A stretch of 40,592 bases of DNA from Flavobacteriaceae bacterium (GCA_002862645.1 PKDQ01000005.1:1-40592), one strand, 5' to 3'. Positions 1-8,622 are shown, numbered from the stretch's first letter. The notes: a model not told the origin generated them from the letters alone. Program-made: numbers and translations.

Positions 1-1
1 T

Positions 2-136
2 GGATTAATAATTATATCTACATTTTTAGTTTTTAATATTAACTATATGTATGTATTGGTGTTCAACTTATTTTTAATAATTCTCTTATTTAATTTAATA
101 TTTAAATTCAGACTATTCAAACACTATAACTCATGA
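2..136 (+). CDS. C-terminal fragment of a small membrane protein (5' end outside window)
   Basis: One frame is open from base 2 to a TGA at 134-136 and encodes 44 residues that are almost wholly hydrophobic: two probable membrane segments split by a short Asn/Tyr stretch, ending in a basic tail. Its stop overlaps the start of the downstream HTH gene as ATGA, which indicates translational coupling. Small membrane proteins are often paired with short regulators of this type, where the two act as a unit, but the family (DUF2178-like is a guess) cannot be settled from the fragment. No function is claimed. Confidence 0.55.
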   Translation, partial: GLIIISTFLVFNINYMYVLVFNLFLIILLFNLIFKFRLFKHYNS

Positions 137-327
137 AAAATAATTTAAAGTTATATCGAACAAAGTCTGGATATACACAAGAAGATATTTCAAAAAAAAT
201 TGGTGTTTCTAGACAAACAATAAACTCAATTGAAAATAACAGATTTCATCCCTCAATATTATTATGTCTGAAACTTTCAAAAGAATTGGATTGTCGAGTA
301 GATGATTTATTTTTTCTTGAAAGTTGA
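133..327 (+). CDS. Small XRE/Cro-family HTH transcriptional regulator
   Basis: This 64-residue protein is a single helix-turn-helix domain. The recognition region is around residues 16-37 (TQEDISKKIGVSRQTINSIE), followed by the NNRFHPS and DCRVDDLFF segments typical of the YgzD-like regulators. It has no effector domain, so it is expected to be a small DNA-binding repressor. The ATG overlaps the stop of the upstream membrane protein gene, so the two are probably co-transcribed and functionally linked. The target is unknown. The surrounding DNA is more AT-rich than the rest of the window, which could mean recent acquisition. Confidence 0.85.
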   Translation: MKNNLKLYRTKSGYTQEDISKKIGVSRQTINSIENNRFHPSILLCLKLSKELDCRVDDLFFLES

Positions 328-398
328 TGTAAGAAAAGTTTAATAGGTAAGAATAACCACCCCACAGAATTATTCCCTCACGGTAGAGTAGTAACTAT

Positions 399-866
399 TT
401 AAGAGAATATCAGCTTAAAATACGCGCACGAAATCAGCATGTTTTCATTAAAATGAGCTCCCGCTTTTTCCATCTCTCGGGTGAAATAAGCTCTGTGTAC
501 TTTTCTCCAGTATGCTAGACTTCTATCTCCTTCACCTTCAGCATAGGCAAATGCTTCTCCAACATCTTTAAAGCGTATATGCTCTAATTTTGTAACCTCA
601 ATAATGGCTTTTGCATCACCATGCCAATCGTTTACGATAAATAAAGTGCCAACTTTGGGCATAGGTTCATTGTGATATTCGTACCACCACACAGAGGGCG
701 CAGTAGCTTGTTTTATGTTCTGTGCCACCAACTCAGCACACGTATTGGCATCGTGTTCATTGTCACAAAAATAAAAGTGATTTGGGATTGAGCTATTCTT
801 GTATTGGCGATACTGCCGAACAAAGCGATTCCAAAGATTAAGTACAGAAGGTTTGGGTAAATCCAC
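399..866 (-). CDS. ASCH domain-containing protein
   Basis: A 155-residue protein resembling the ASCH (YhfF-like) family, which has a PUA-like beta-barrel and is thought to bind RNA or nucleotides. Matching features are the N-terminal LWNRF helix, the FYFCDNEHDANTCAELV segment, the central GTLFIVNDWHGDAKAIIEVT strand and the EGEGDRSLAYWR motif near residues 110-121. The start is GTG, because a stop lies two codons upstream and no earlier Met exists. It diverges from the acetoacetyl-CoA ligase gene with a short spacer. The ligand is not known. Confidence 0.75.
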   Translation of the reverse strand: MDLPKPSVLNLWNRFVRQYRQYKNSSIPNHFYFCDNEHDANTCAELVAQNIKQATAPSVWWYEYHNEPMPKVGTLFIVNDWHGDAKAIIEVTKLEHIRFKDVGEAFAYAEGEGDRSLAYWRKVHRAYFTREMEKAGAHFNENMLISCAYFKLIFS

Positions 867-910
867 AGCCTAAAATTACATATTCTTTCATAACATTGTA
901 TATTACCCCT

Positions 911-2788
911 ATGCAACTTAAAACACCTTCTCAATTTTCTGTATACACTGCTTTTTTACAGCAATCCTATGGATTGACTTTTGAAGATTATACCCGTCTT
1001 CATCAATGGAGTATTGAAAATCAAACTGCTTTTTGGGAAAGTATTGCTCATTTTTTCAACGTAGATTTTGACACCCCCTATGAAGAGATTTATGTTCCAG
1101 CGATCCCATTTTGGAAGACAAAATGGTTCAGGGGTGCAAAACTTAGCTATGCCCACCATGTGTTTCGTAATGCCACACCCAAGCAGCCCGCTATCATCTA
1201 TCAAAGCGAGACCACTGACACAGTTGAAATCAGCTGGGCGCAACTTATTGCGAAGACCTACACTCTACAACAGCAGCTTATAGCTTTTGGTGTTACCAAT
1301 GGGGATGTTGTCGTATGTTATGGCATCAACAGCCCAGAAACGCTTGCCGCTTTCTTAGCTGCTAATACCTTAGGCGCAGTATGGTCTTCCTGTTCTCCCG
1401 ACTTTGGCACCGATGCCGTTTGTGATCGCTTTGCTCAGTTAGCTCCTAAAGTTTTGTTTGCCCATAAGCAATACAGCTATGGCGGAAAAGCTTTTGATGT
1501 TGAAGCAAAAATCAAAACCATCTGCGATTCCATAGGCTCTATTGAAAACACTTTGTTATTGGATGACCATAAAGATTTTAACGATGACTTCGTAGCCATT
1601 GATCAGATACATCTTGAGACGGTTTCTTTTTCAGACCCCATGTGGGTTTTGTTTTCATCTGGAACTACAGGAAAACCTAAAGCCATTGTTCACGGTGCAG
1701 GACATATGCTTTTGGAGCATCTAAAGGCATTGGCATTGCACCAAAACGTATCCAAAGGGGATCGGTATTTTTGGTATTCTACCACTGGCTGGATGATGTG
1801 GAATTACGCATTGGGCAGTTTGCTTTGTGGCGCAACGCTATGTTTATATTCGGGTGCACCTAGCTTTCCCACGAAAGACAGGTTATGGCAGTTTGCACAT
1901 CAAGCTAAAATTAATCACTTTGGTGGGGGCGCGGTCTATTTTCAAGATCAAGTGGCTTCTCCAAGCACATTCGTTCAGCAAACAACTTTTTCTTTTCTCA
2001 AGACAATTGGTTCAACTGGCTCTCCTATGTCAGCAGCCGTATGTCAAGAATTACAAGTGCTTTTTCCCTCAGCGCAGGTGATTTCTCTCAGTGGAGGTAC
2101 AGATGTATGCACAGCTTTTGTGGGCGGTCATCCCGACTTGCCCGTTATCCCAGGAGAAATTCAATGCAAAATGTTAGGTGCTGCCGTTGAGGTGTGGAAT
2201 GCTGAGGGGAACGCAGTAACTGAAAAGGCAGGTGAGTTGGTGCTTACTCAAGCTTTTTTATCAATGCCTATTTATTTGCTCAATGACCCTGAATATAAAC
2301 GGTATGCTACCAGTTATTTTTCCAAATTTAAATCGGTTTGGCATCATGGCGACTGGGCAATGGAAGCAAAAAATGGAGGTATTATTATTTATGGACGTTC
2401 GGATGCTACACTAAACCGTTCAGGTGTACGTATTGGCACTTCTGAGTTGTATAACGCACTTTCGCATCTTAAGGCCGTTGAAGATGCTTTGGTGGTACAT
2501 GTACAAAACGCGCATCAGGATCAGTTGCTCCTTTTTGTACAAGCATCAGAAGTGATAGACACCGATGCAGTAAAGCAGCATATCCGAAAAAGTTGTTCGC
2601 CTAGGCATGTGCCTGATGCTGTTTATGTGATCCCTGAGATTCCATACACGATTAGTGGAAAAAAGGTAGAGATTCCAATCAAAAGAATTTTGATGGGAGA
2701 GAAGCCTGAATCGTTGGTTTCATCAGACGCATTGAGAAATCCCAGCGCTTTAAGCTGGTATTTGGATTTTGCTAAAAAACTTAGATAG
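911..2788 (+). CDS. aacS: Acetoacetate--CoA ligase
   Basis: An adenylate-forming enzyme that converts acetoacetate, ATP and CoA to acetoacetyl-CoA, linking ketone-body or polyhydroxybutyrate-type metabolism to lipid synthesis in the cytosol. The P-loop-like A3 motif FSSGTTGKPKAIVHG lies in the first half. YGRSDATLNRSGVRIG (A7/A8) and the acetylating lysine region TISGKKVEIP near the C-terminus are intact. The length, about 625 residues, fits the family. The frame opens at a TTG at 896, but the ATG at 911 is preferred. The 3' end overlaps the convergent coiled-coil gene by 8 bases. Confidence 0.9.
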   Translation: MQLKTPSQFSVYTAFLQQSYGLTFEDYTRLHQWSIENQTAFWESIAHFFNVDFDTPYEEIYVPAIPFWKTKWFRGAKLSYAHHVFRNATPKQPAIIYQSETTDTVEISWAQLIAKTYTLQQQLIAFGVTNGDVVVCYGINSPETLAAFLAANTLGAVWSSCSPDFGTDAVCDRFAQLAPKVLFAHKQYSYGGKAFDVEAKIKTICDSIGSIENTLLLDDHKDFNDDFVAIDQIHLETVSFSDPMWVLFSSGTTGKPKAIVHGAGHMLLEHLKALALHQNVSKGDRYFWYSTTGWMMWNYALGSLLCGATLCLYSGAPSFPTKDRLWQFAHQAKINHFGGGAVYFQDQVASPSTFVQQTTFSFLKTIGSTGSPMSAAVCQELQVLFPSAQVISLSGGTDVCTAFVGGHPDLPVIPGEIQCKMLGAAVEVWNAEGNAVTEKAGELVLTQAFLSMPIYLLNDPEYKRYATSYFSKFKSVWHHGDWAMEAKNGGIIIYGRSDATLNRSGVRIGTSELYNALSHLKAVEDALVVHVQNAHQDQLLLFVQASEVIDTDAVKQHIRKSCSPRHVPDAVYVIPEIPYTISGKKVEIPIKRILMGEKPESLVSSDALRNPSALSWYLDFAKKLR

Positions 2789-3563
2789 AAGCGATAACTC
2801 CTTGCATAAAGGTCTCTTGCTCTTCCGCAAGTTCTTTATCCACCAAGATACGACCACTGTGTTCGTCAGTGATGATTTTTTTACGTGCTGCAATCTCCAT
2901 TTGAATTTGCGGTGGAATGGTAAAGAATGAACCACCTGAAGCACCACGCTCAACGGAAACAATCGCTAAGCCATTTTTAACAGACGTGCGGATGCGTTGG
3001 TAAGCATTTACAAGTCTTTCGTCTGCTTTCTTTTCGTACTCCTTGGATTTTTCGAGTAACAACTCTTCTTCCTTTTGCGTTTCCGCTAGGATGGCGTCAA
3101 GTTCATCTTTTTTGTGCTGTAGATGGTTTTTACGCTCTTCCAGTTTGGTTGTTGTTTCGGATACGGACTCGTTTTTTTGTTCAATCAAGGCTTTTAGTTG
3201 CTTGATTTGCTTTTCAGCTAGTTGAATTTCAAGTTCTTGATATTCAATCTCTTTTGTCAACGACTCATAGGCACGGTTGTTTCGTACATTCTTTTGTTGC
3301 TCGTTATATTTTTTGATGAGTTCTTTTGAAGTTTCAATACCCAACTTTTTAGCTTTGATTTCGTCTTCATAGGCAGTAACCTCAATACCCAGATTGCTTA
3401 ATCTTTTATCAAGACCTGCAACTTCTGCATCCAAATCTTCTACCTCTAATGGCAATTCACCACGTACATTTCGTATTTCGTCTATACGTGTATCAACCAG
3501 TTGTAGGTTGTAAAGTGCTCTTAGTTTTTCTTCGATAGTTGTTTCAACTTTCTTTTTTGCCAT
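2781..3563 (-). CDS. COG1579-type coiled-coil protein with degenerate zinc ribbon
   Basis: A 260-residue protein with a long heptad-rich coiled coil (about residues 30-190) and a C-terminal module at 207-245 matching the family's zinc ribbon. The usual four cysteines are replaced: GASGGS has Ser at 209 and 212, and DEHSG has Asp at 233 and Ser at 236, so zinc is probably not bound. The family is predicted to bind nucleic acid; its role is unknown. The start lies 3 bases after the nif3-like gene, and this pairing is conserved in Bacteroidota, indicating an operon. Confidence 0.85.
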   Translation of the reverse strand: MAKKKVETTIEEKLRALYNLQLVDTRIDEIRNVRGELPLEVEDLDAEVAGLDKRLSNLGIEVTAYEDEIKAKKLGIETSKELIKKYNEQQKNVRNNRAYESLTKEIEYQELEIQLAEKQIKQLKALIEQKNESVSETTTKLEERKNHLQHKKDELDAILAETQKEEELLLEKSKEYEKKADERLVNAYQRIRTSVKNGLAIVSVERGASGGSFFTIPPQIQMEIAARKKIITDEHSGRILVDKELAEEQETFMQGVIASI

Positions 3564-3566
3564 AGT

Positions 3567-4661
3567 TTAGAAGTAATGAACAGGATTGGTGTCCGTTTTT
3601 GATGAAATGAACGCAAAACTAGGAAAATTTTTGTTAAGATGCTCCATAATTGTTGTTTTGGTGAATTGCTCACTTTCATAGTGCCCAACATCAATCAACA
3701 AACAGCTTGCTTCAGCACTGAAAAAATCGTGGTATTTAAGGTCAGCGGTGATGTAGGCATCTGCGCCCTGTGCCATAGCACTTTCAATAGCAAAACTTCC
3801 TGAGCCGCCTAGTATGGCCACACGCTTAATGTGTTTCCCCAAAAGTGCACTATGTCTTAAAACTGGTGTGCCTAAAATCGCTTTTAGATCTTTTAAAAAA
3901 TCTGACTCCTGCATGCCTGTAGGTAGGTCGCCAATACAACCCATTCCCAAATCAGATCTGCTGTTTTCCAGTAATGTAATTTCATAGGCAACTGTTTCGA
4001 AGGGGTGCGCCTCTAACAATGCATTGATGACCTTTCTGTGTAGGTGCTTGGGGAAAATCATGTGTAATTGAGTTTCCTCTGCAGTGTGGCGGGTTCCGTT
4101 TGTGCCAACAAAAGGTTTACTCTCTTCAAGTGGCTTAAAGCCACCTTCCCCCACAACGGTAAAGCTACATTCATCATAATGTCCCAGAGCTCCTGCTCCT
4201 GCAGCAAATAAGGCTTCTTGCACCGCATCTAGTTGTTTGTTGGGCACATAGGTGGTGAGTTTTTGTATGGTCCCTTTAGCAGGTTGAATAACAGCTCTAT
4301 CCATCAGTCCCAATGCATTGGCCAAACCTGCGTTAACGCCGTTGAGTTGTACATCTAGAGCAGTGTGTATGGCGTATATGCTTATGTCGTGCTTAATAGC
4401 TTTGGTGACAGCTCGAGAAACATAAGAGGCATCCGTAAGTTTTTTCATCCCTTTAAAAATAATAGGGTGGAAGCATACCACGAGTTCACAATTTTCAGCA
4501 ATGGCCTCATCAATCACTTCTTCAAGTGCATCGTGGGTTACCAGTACTTTTTTAACTTTCTGGGCATGGCTGCCTACCAAAAGCCCCACATTGTCGAAGT
4601 CTTCTGCATAGGCAAGTGGTGCCCATGTTTCCAAACAAGATGTTATTTCGCCTACTGTCAT
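3567..4661 (-). CDS. Nif3-like dinuclear metal centre protein (YbgI/YqfO family)
   Basis: About 364 residues in the Nif3/YqfO arrangement: two Nif3 halves with a PII-like insert in the middle (roughly residues 130-240, TYVPNKQLDAVQEALFAAGAG onward). Metal-site histidines appear in ELVVCFHPIIF, AIHTALDV and the C-terminal DVGHYESEQF. The family was once annotated as GTP cyclohydrolase I type 2, but its physiological reaction is unsettled. The frame extends upstream into the lpxK promoter. The start at 4661 (MTVGEIT) matches the family and lies 5 bases after a TATCTTTG box. Confidence 0.9.
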   Translation of the reverse strand: MTVGEITSCLETWAPLAYAEDFDNVGLLVGSHAQKVKKVLVTHDALEEVIDEAIAENCELVVCFHPIIFKGMKKLTDASYVSRAVTKAIKHDISIYAIHTALDVQLNGVNAGLANALGLMDRAVIQPAKGTIQKLTTYVPNKQLDAVQEALFAAGAGALGHYDECSFTVVGEGGFKPLEESKPFVGTNGTRHTAEETQLHMIFPKHLHRKVINALLEAHPFETVAYEITLLENSRSDLGMGCIGDLPTGMQESDFLKDLKAILGTPVLRHSALLGKHIKRVAILGGSGSFAIESAMAQGADAYITADLKYHDFFSAEASCLLIDVGHYESEQFTKTTIMEHLNKNFPSFAFISSKTDTNPVHYF

Positions 4662-4666
4662 TCTTC

Positions 4667-4674
4667 CAAAGATA
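4667..4674 (-). promoter_or_regulatory. Bacteroidota-type -7 box for the nif3-like gene
   Basis: TATCTTTG on the minus strand matches TAnnTTTG and ends 5 bases before the nif3-like ATG. Transcription would therefore begin close to the start codon. It faces the lpxK box across a compact divergent promoter. The -33 element is less clear (a TTG at 4699-4701, 24 bases away). Confidence 0.55.
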
Positions 4675-4681
4675 AAAGTTC

Positions 4682-4689
4682 TATTTTTG
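4682..4689 (+). promoter_or_regulatory. Bacteroidota-type -7 box for lpxK
   Basis: TATTTTTG fits TAnnTTTG and ends 5 bases before the lpxK ATG at 4695, implying a very short or absent 5' leader. No convincing TTG lies at -33. Confidence 0.5.
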
Positions 4690-4694
4690 TTTTC

Positions 4695-5699
4695 ATGGCA
4701 ATTTGGAAAAAAGCGTTGTTTCCCTTTCAAATTTTATTTGCAGGAGCCGTTGTGCTTCGTAAAAAGCTTTATGCTACGGGGGTTATTTCACGCTATGTGG
4801 CACCCATTCCTACAATTGTGGTTGGGAATCTAGCTACTGGAGGCACAGGAAAAACGCCTATGGTCGACTTCTTGCTACGCCATTTCTCTCAAAAAAAGGA
4901 ATTGGGCGTGTTGAGCCGTGGCTATGGACGCAAGTCCAAAGGATTTTTGGCTGTTCGTTCAACTGCCCCTTCTTCTGATGTTGGTGATGAGCCGTTGATG
5001 TTGGCTCAAAAGCACCCAAATGTATTTGTAGCTGTATGTGAAAGCCGTCCAAAGGGAATTGTAAAAATGCTTGCCCAAAAACCTTCACTCGAAGCCATTT
5101 TTTTAGACGATGCGTTTCAACACCTGGCACTGCAACCGACTTTTAAAATAGTATTAACGACCTATACTAGACCTTGGTTTTCTGACGCCTTAATTCCTGT
5201 TGGAAATTTGCGAGAACCTGCCACAGCAGCCCAGCAAGCCGATGTGGTGATCGTAACAAAATGTCCCACATCACTTGACGAAGAAACCAAAAACGCCTAC
5301 AAAACGAAATTAGGCATAGCACCACACCAAAAACTCTTTTTTACCACCTTGGAATACGGCACGCATGTTCGCGGTGCAGCAGAAATACCTATATATGAAT
5401 TTATCAAAACTCCTTTTGTATTGCTTACGGGGATTGCTAACCCAAGCCCCTTGGTTGAGTTTTTAAAGCGCCAAGGCGCAGACTTCACACATTTGTACTA
5501 TCCCGATCATCATGATTTTAGTAAAAAAGAAATCGCATCCATAAAGTCCATGCAGCAACCGATATTAACGACCGAAAAAGATGCAGTGCGCTTGGCTACT
5601 TATACACTAGCGCAATGCCATACTATTGCAATAGGTGTTGGATTCTTAGATAAGGAGGGCGCATTTTTAGAGCTAGTTCAATCTGCAATTGAAAATTAA
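4695..5699 (+). CDS. lpxK: Tetraacyldisaccharide 4'-kinase (lipid A biosynthesis)
   Basis: LpxK phosphorylates the 4' position of the tetraacyldisaccharide-1-phosphate to give lipid IVA, at the cytoplasmic face of the inner membrane. The N-terminal hydrophobic helix (PFQILFAGAVVL), the Walker A loop VGNLATGGTGKTP, the LSRGYGRKSKGF segment, the DDAFQH motif and the C-terminal TEKDAVRL motif are all present. The 334 residues are normal. The frame is open from 4365, but that stretch overlaps the nif3-like gene; the ATG at 4695 begins the canonical N-terminus. It ends exactly where lipA ends on the other strand. Confidence 0.95.
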   Translation: MAIWKKALFPFQILFAGAVVLRKKLYATGVISRYVAPIPTIVVGNLATGGTGKTPMVDFLLRHFSQKKELGVLSRGYGRKSKGFLAVRSTAPSSDVGDEPLMLAQKHPNVFVAVCESRPKGIVKMLAQKPSLEAIFLDDAFQHLALQPTFKIVLTTYTRPWFSDALIPVGNLREPATAAQQADVVIVTKCPTSLDEETKNAYKTKLGIAPHQKLFFTTLEYGTHVRGAAEIPIYEFIKTPFVLLTGIANPSPLVEFLKRQGADFTHLYYPDHHDFSKKEIASIKSMQQPILTTEKDAVRLATYTLAQCHTIAIGVGFLDKEGAFLELVQSAIEN

Positions 5700-6575
5700 C
5701 TACTCAATATGCTTGTGCGCCTTGTAAGAAGAACGTACCAATGCGCCGCTTTCTACGTGGCGAAAGCCCATTTCTTTGCCCAATACCTCGTATTTCTTAA
5801 ACTGTTCTGGGGTAATAAAATCAGCAACGGGCAAGTGTTTTTTGGACGGTTGCAAATACTGCCCAAGGGTAATGATGTCAACCTTTGCATTGCTTAAATC
5901 TTCCATAGAGGCAATGACCTCTTCTTCAGTTTCACCAAGACCTAGCATCAATCCAGATTTTGTGCGGTGTACGCCTTGTTCTTTGAAATATTTGAGTGCC
6001 TCTAAGCTTCTGTCGTATTTTGCTTGTATACGCACTTCGCGTGTAAGTCTGCGAACGGTTTCCATATTATGTGACACTACTTCTGGTGCAACTTCAACAA
6101 TACGATCTAGTAAATCCTCTCTACCCTGAAAATCGGGAATTAAGGTTTCAAGCGTAGTGTTGGGGTTCATCCTTCTAATGGCTTTTACCGTTTCGGTCCA
6201 AATGATGGTCCCTTGATCTGGCAAATCGTCACGGTCAACAGAAGTAATAACAGCATGCTTGATGCTCATAATCTTGATGGAACGCGCTACTTTTTCTGGT
6301 TCTGCCCAATCCACGGTATCGGGTCTTCCTGTTTGAACACCACAAAAACCGCAAGAACGCGTGCAGATGTTTCCTAATATCATAAATGTTGCTGTGCCTT
6401 CGCCCCAACATTCACCCATATTGGGACAACTTCCCGAAGTACAAATGGTATGCAGCTCGTATTTGTCTACCAATCCGCGTAATTCCGTATATTTCTTTCC
6501 AGTAGGAAGTTTAACTCTTAGCCATTTTGGCTTTGGAGCTCTTGCGGTCGTTTGGGTAGTGGTAGTTTCTGACAT
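5700..6575 (-). CDS. lipA: Lipoyl synthase
   Basis: A radical SAM enzyme that inserts two sulfurs into octanoyl groups on lipoyl domains of 2-oxoacid dehydrogenases and the glycine cleavage H protein. Both cluster sites are readable: the auxiliary [4Fe-4S] cysteines C45, C50 and C56 ([12 protein letters not shown]), and the SAM cluster CxxxCxxC at C71, C75 and C78 (CTRSCGFC). The C-terminal ALVRSSYKA supplies the RSSY serine ligand. At 291 residues it is of usual length. It converges on lpxK with no spacer. Confidence 0.97.
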   Translation of the reverse strand: MSETTTTQTTARAPKPKWLRVKLPTGKKYTELRGLVDKYELHTICTSGSCPNMGECWGEGTATFMILGNICTRSCGFCGVQTGRPDTVDWAEPEKVARSIKIMSIKHAVITSVDRDDLPDQGTIIWTETVKAIRRMNPNTTLETLIPDFQGREDLLDRIVEVAPEVVSHNMETVRRLTREVRIQAKYDRSLEALKYFKEQGVHRTKSGLMLGLGETEEEVIASMEDLSNAKVDIITLGQYLQPSKKHLPVADFITPEQFKKYEVLGKEMGFRHVESGALVRSSYKAHKHIE

Positions 6576-6591
6576 ATAGCAATTTAGAATA

Positions 6592-6620
6592 CAAAATTAC
6601 GAAACAGTTTCACTAATCAA
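6592..6620 (-). promoter_or_regulatory. Predicted lipA promoter
   Basis: On the minus strand TTG (6620-6618), an 18-base spacer and TAATTTTG (6599-6592) fit the flavobacterial consensus. The box ends 16 bases before the lipA ATG. Confidence 0.55.
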
Positions 6621-7873
6621 AAAATTACGGACAAGTAAACTCCACTAAAGCCCAAAAGGAACAAAATACCCAATACGCTAGCCACTTGGAGCCACCTTTT
6701 TGGTTGGTGTGCTAAAGGGATGTGTTTACTGGTGACCAACCGCAAGTTTAAAGCTGCATAAAAGGGGGCCGTTATGAAGGAGAGTATGGTGGCAATCTTA
6801 ACCAATAGTCCCATTTCAGAGGCTAAGAATACAAAAATCAAACAAGTACCTAGTGTTAAAATCAACAGCCAGCTTTGTTGTTTTTGCAAAACAGGTATTT
6901 TTAACAACTTTGAGGTATGTGCCATTACTCTTGGCGAAGCATCTAGTGTGGTGAGAGTGGTGCTGATCATGGTGGTAAGGGCAGCTAATGCGATAACCAC
7001 AAACCAACCACTGCCCATAAGCGAGGTGTAAAGCCCAATCAGCTGACCTGCAAATGAGGCACCATTTGGAGAAAAAGAAATACCTGCATCATACATTACC
7101 GTTGCACCAAGAACAATAAAACACAGACCTAAAATAAGGGTAACCAAATAGCCGATATTAAAATCAAAGAGCGAAGATTTTAAACTCGTTTCAGGGTTTA
7201 TTTTTTTCTTCTCGATTACCCAAAGCGAATGCCAAACCGAAATGTCCATAGGTCCAGGCATCCAACCCATGAAGGCAATGAGAAATGTCCATTCTAGTGT
7301 GTTCTCTGGGAGGCGTTGTCCGATGGGAAGTTCCGTGTTTTGACCCAAAGCAAATATCACGGCAACTAAGGTGCTAATACTTAAAACTAAAACAATGATT
7401 TTCATGCTTTTGTCCAACCATCCATAGCGACCACGCCACAATACAGCAAAGCAAAAAAGGGCGACAACAACCGATACCCACATATTGGTATCTAAGCCCA
7501 ATAGCCTTGCAGCTATACTCGCTGTTACCGAAGTTACGGCAGCTTGTATGGTAAACATGGTTCCCAAATTCAGTATATAGCAGGCTGCTAGAACCCCTTT
7601 CCCCAAGCGTTTATAGCCTTCTAAAAGGCTTTCACCTGTAGCCATGGCATAGCGTGGTCCAAATTGAAAGAATGGGTATTTGACGATATTCACTAAAAGC
7701 AACGCCCATATTAGACCATAACCAAAATCAGCACCTGCTCGGGTGGATTGAACTAGGTGGGATACGCCAATAGCAGCACCAGCAAAAAGCAATCCAGGAC
7801 CTAGCTTTTTAAATATAGAAATCACCTTAGTTGTGTTGAGTTGCAAGAATTTCAGCCAGTAATTTTCGGGCAC
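6617..7873 (-). CDS. Nramp-related transporter lacking the canonical TM1 metal motif
   Basis: A polytopic membrane protein of up to 418 residues, with about ten or eleven hydrophobic segments, that aligns with Nramp transporters: GPGLLFAGAA opens TM1, and GWMPGPMDISVWHS matches TM6. The metal-binding DPGN of TM1 is GVSH here (residues 36-39), and TM6 has MPG instead of MPH. Transport of Mn2+ or Fe2+ in the classical way is therefore doubtful, and the substrate is unknown. The start is uncertain: GTG at 7873 overlaps the sigma gene, whereas GTG at 7825 directly follows its stop. It is translationally linked to the ECF sigma gene either way. Confidence 0.8.
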   Translation of the reverse strand: MPENYWLKFLQLNTTKVISIFKKLGPGLLFAGAAIGVSHLVQSTRAGADFGYGLIWALLLVNIVKYPFFQFGPRYAMATGESLLEGYKRLGKGVLAACYILNLGTMFTIQAAVTSVTASIAARLLGLDTNMWVSVVVALFCFAVLWRGRYGWLDKSMKIIVLVLSISTLVAVIFALGQNTELPIGQRLPENTLEWTFLIAFMGWMPGPMDISVWHSLWVIEKKKINPETSLKSSLFDFNIGYLVTLILGLCFIVLGATVMYDAGISFSPNGASFAGQLIGLYTSLMGSGWFVVIALAALTTMISTTLTTLDASPRVMAHTSKLLKIPVLQKQQSWLLILTLGTCLIFVFLASEMGLLVKIATILSFITAPFYAALNLRLVTSKHIPLAHQPKRWLQVASVLGILFLLGFSGVYLSVIF

Positions 7874-8387
7874 GCATCAGTTTGACTTTGACGGTACTTT
7901 CACTGCTGTTGAGTTTTTCAGCCATCTGTTTGATGCTCAACTCTTGGAGGTACTTCAATTGTATCACTTCACGATAGCGTGGCTTTAGGTTTTTGATGGT
8001 ATTGAGGAGTGTTTCTAGCCGCTGTTTGCGAATCAAATCGTCTTCTGGATCAGGCGCACTGTCTGCAATTTTCTGTGCCACTTCTTGGCTTGATTCTGTA
8101 GTAATATTGGAATTTGTTTTTTTTCTTATTTGGTCAATGTGCAAGTTTTTGGCAATGGTTGTAAGCCATGTTTTAAACCCATAAACTTCGTTATATGTCA
8201 ATATTTTTTCAAATGCCTTTCCAAAACAGCGTATGGTGAGGTCTTCGGCTTCATTTTCATTTTGTGTACGTTGTAACATAAAGCCATATACATCGTTCCA
8301 AAAAAACTCCAACAAATAGCGAAAGGCATGCTGATCGCCCTCTTGTGCCAACTTGATTTTTTCGATAAGCACAGCTGCTTCTACCAC
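7827..8387 (-). CDS. ECF-type RNA polymerase sigma factor
   Basis: A 186-residue sigma-70 family protein with only regions 2 and 4. Region 2 includes NEAEDLTIRCFGKAFEKI and GFKTWLTTIAKNLHIDQIR; region 4 includes LKPRYREVIQLKYLQELSIKQMAEKLNSSESTVKVKLMRARKLL. No anti-sigma gene lies next to it. It sits between a small membrane protein and the Nramp-like transporter with gaps of a few bases, so it may be made together with them. The start is a GTG at 8387 next to AGGTGG; a second GTG five codons downstream is also possible. Confidence 0.9.
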   Translation of the reverse strand: MVEAAVLIEKIKLAQEGDQHAFRYLLEFFWNDVYGFMLQRTQNENEAEDLTIRCFGKAFEKILTYNEVYGFKTWLTTIAKNLHIDQIRKKTNSNITTESSQEVAQKIADSAPDPEDDLIRKQRLETLLNTIKNLKPRYREVIQLKYLQELSIKQMAEKLNSSESTVKVKLMRARKLLAEILATQHN

Positions 8388-8391
8388 CTAA

Positions 8392-8601
8392 TTAATTGTT
8401 TTTTGGGTCGGGAAGTTCGCAGTCCGTTTGCTGATTGGGTAACTTTCCACAGAGGCTACAGGGTTCACCTTCTTTATTTAAAAAGGGACTTTGGCTTGCG
8501 CAAGTTCCAGCAAATTCGCCTCCCTTCTTAGCCCAAATTTTTATAGCAATTCCTGCAAAAGCAAGGCTCAAAAGAATCAAGGTAATTATAAAAAGTTCCA
8601 T
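8392..8601 (-). CDS. Small single-pass membrane protein with Cys-rich tail
   Basis: Sixty-nine residues: an N-terminal transmembrane segment (about residues 2-24), a basic KIWAKKGG junction, then a tail with cysteines at CASQ, CSLCGK and DCEL. A CxxC pair plus two further cysteines could bind a metal or form disulfides. Proteins of this pattern occur in flavobacteria as uncharacterised membrane or secreted proteins. It lies 21 bases downstream of murB and 4 bases before the sigma factor, so it is in the same transcription unit. No function can be assigned. Confidence 0.75.
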   Translation of the reverse strand: MELFIITLILLSLAFAGIAIKIWAKKGGEFAGTCASQSPFLNKEGEPCSLCGKLPNQQTDCELPDPKNN

Positions 8602-8622
8602 GTTTTAAAAGTAGCTAAAAAA

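Noticed and set aside
4365-4694. Long N-terminal extension of lpxK
   Set aside because: It overlaps the nif3-like coding region and reads as antisense noise. The canonical LpxK N-terminus starts at 4695 right after a promoter box.
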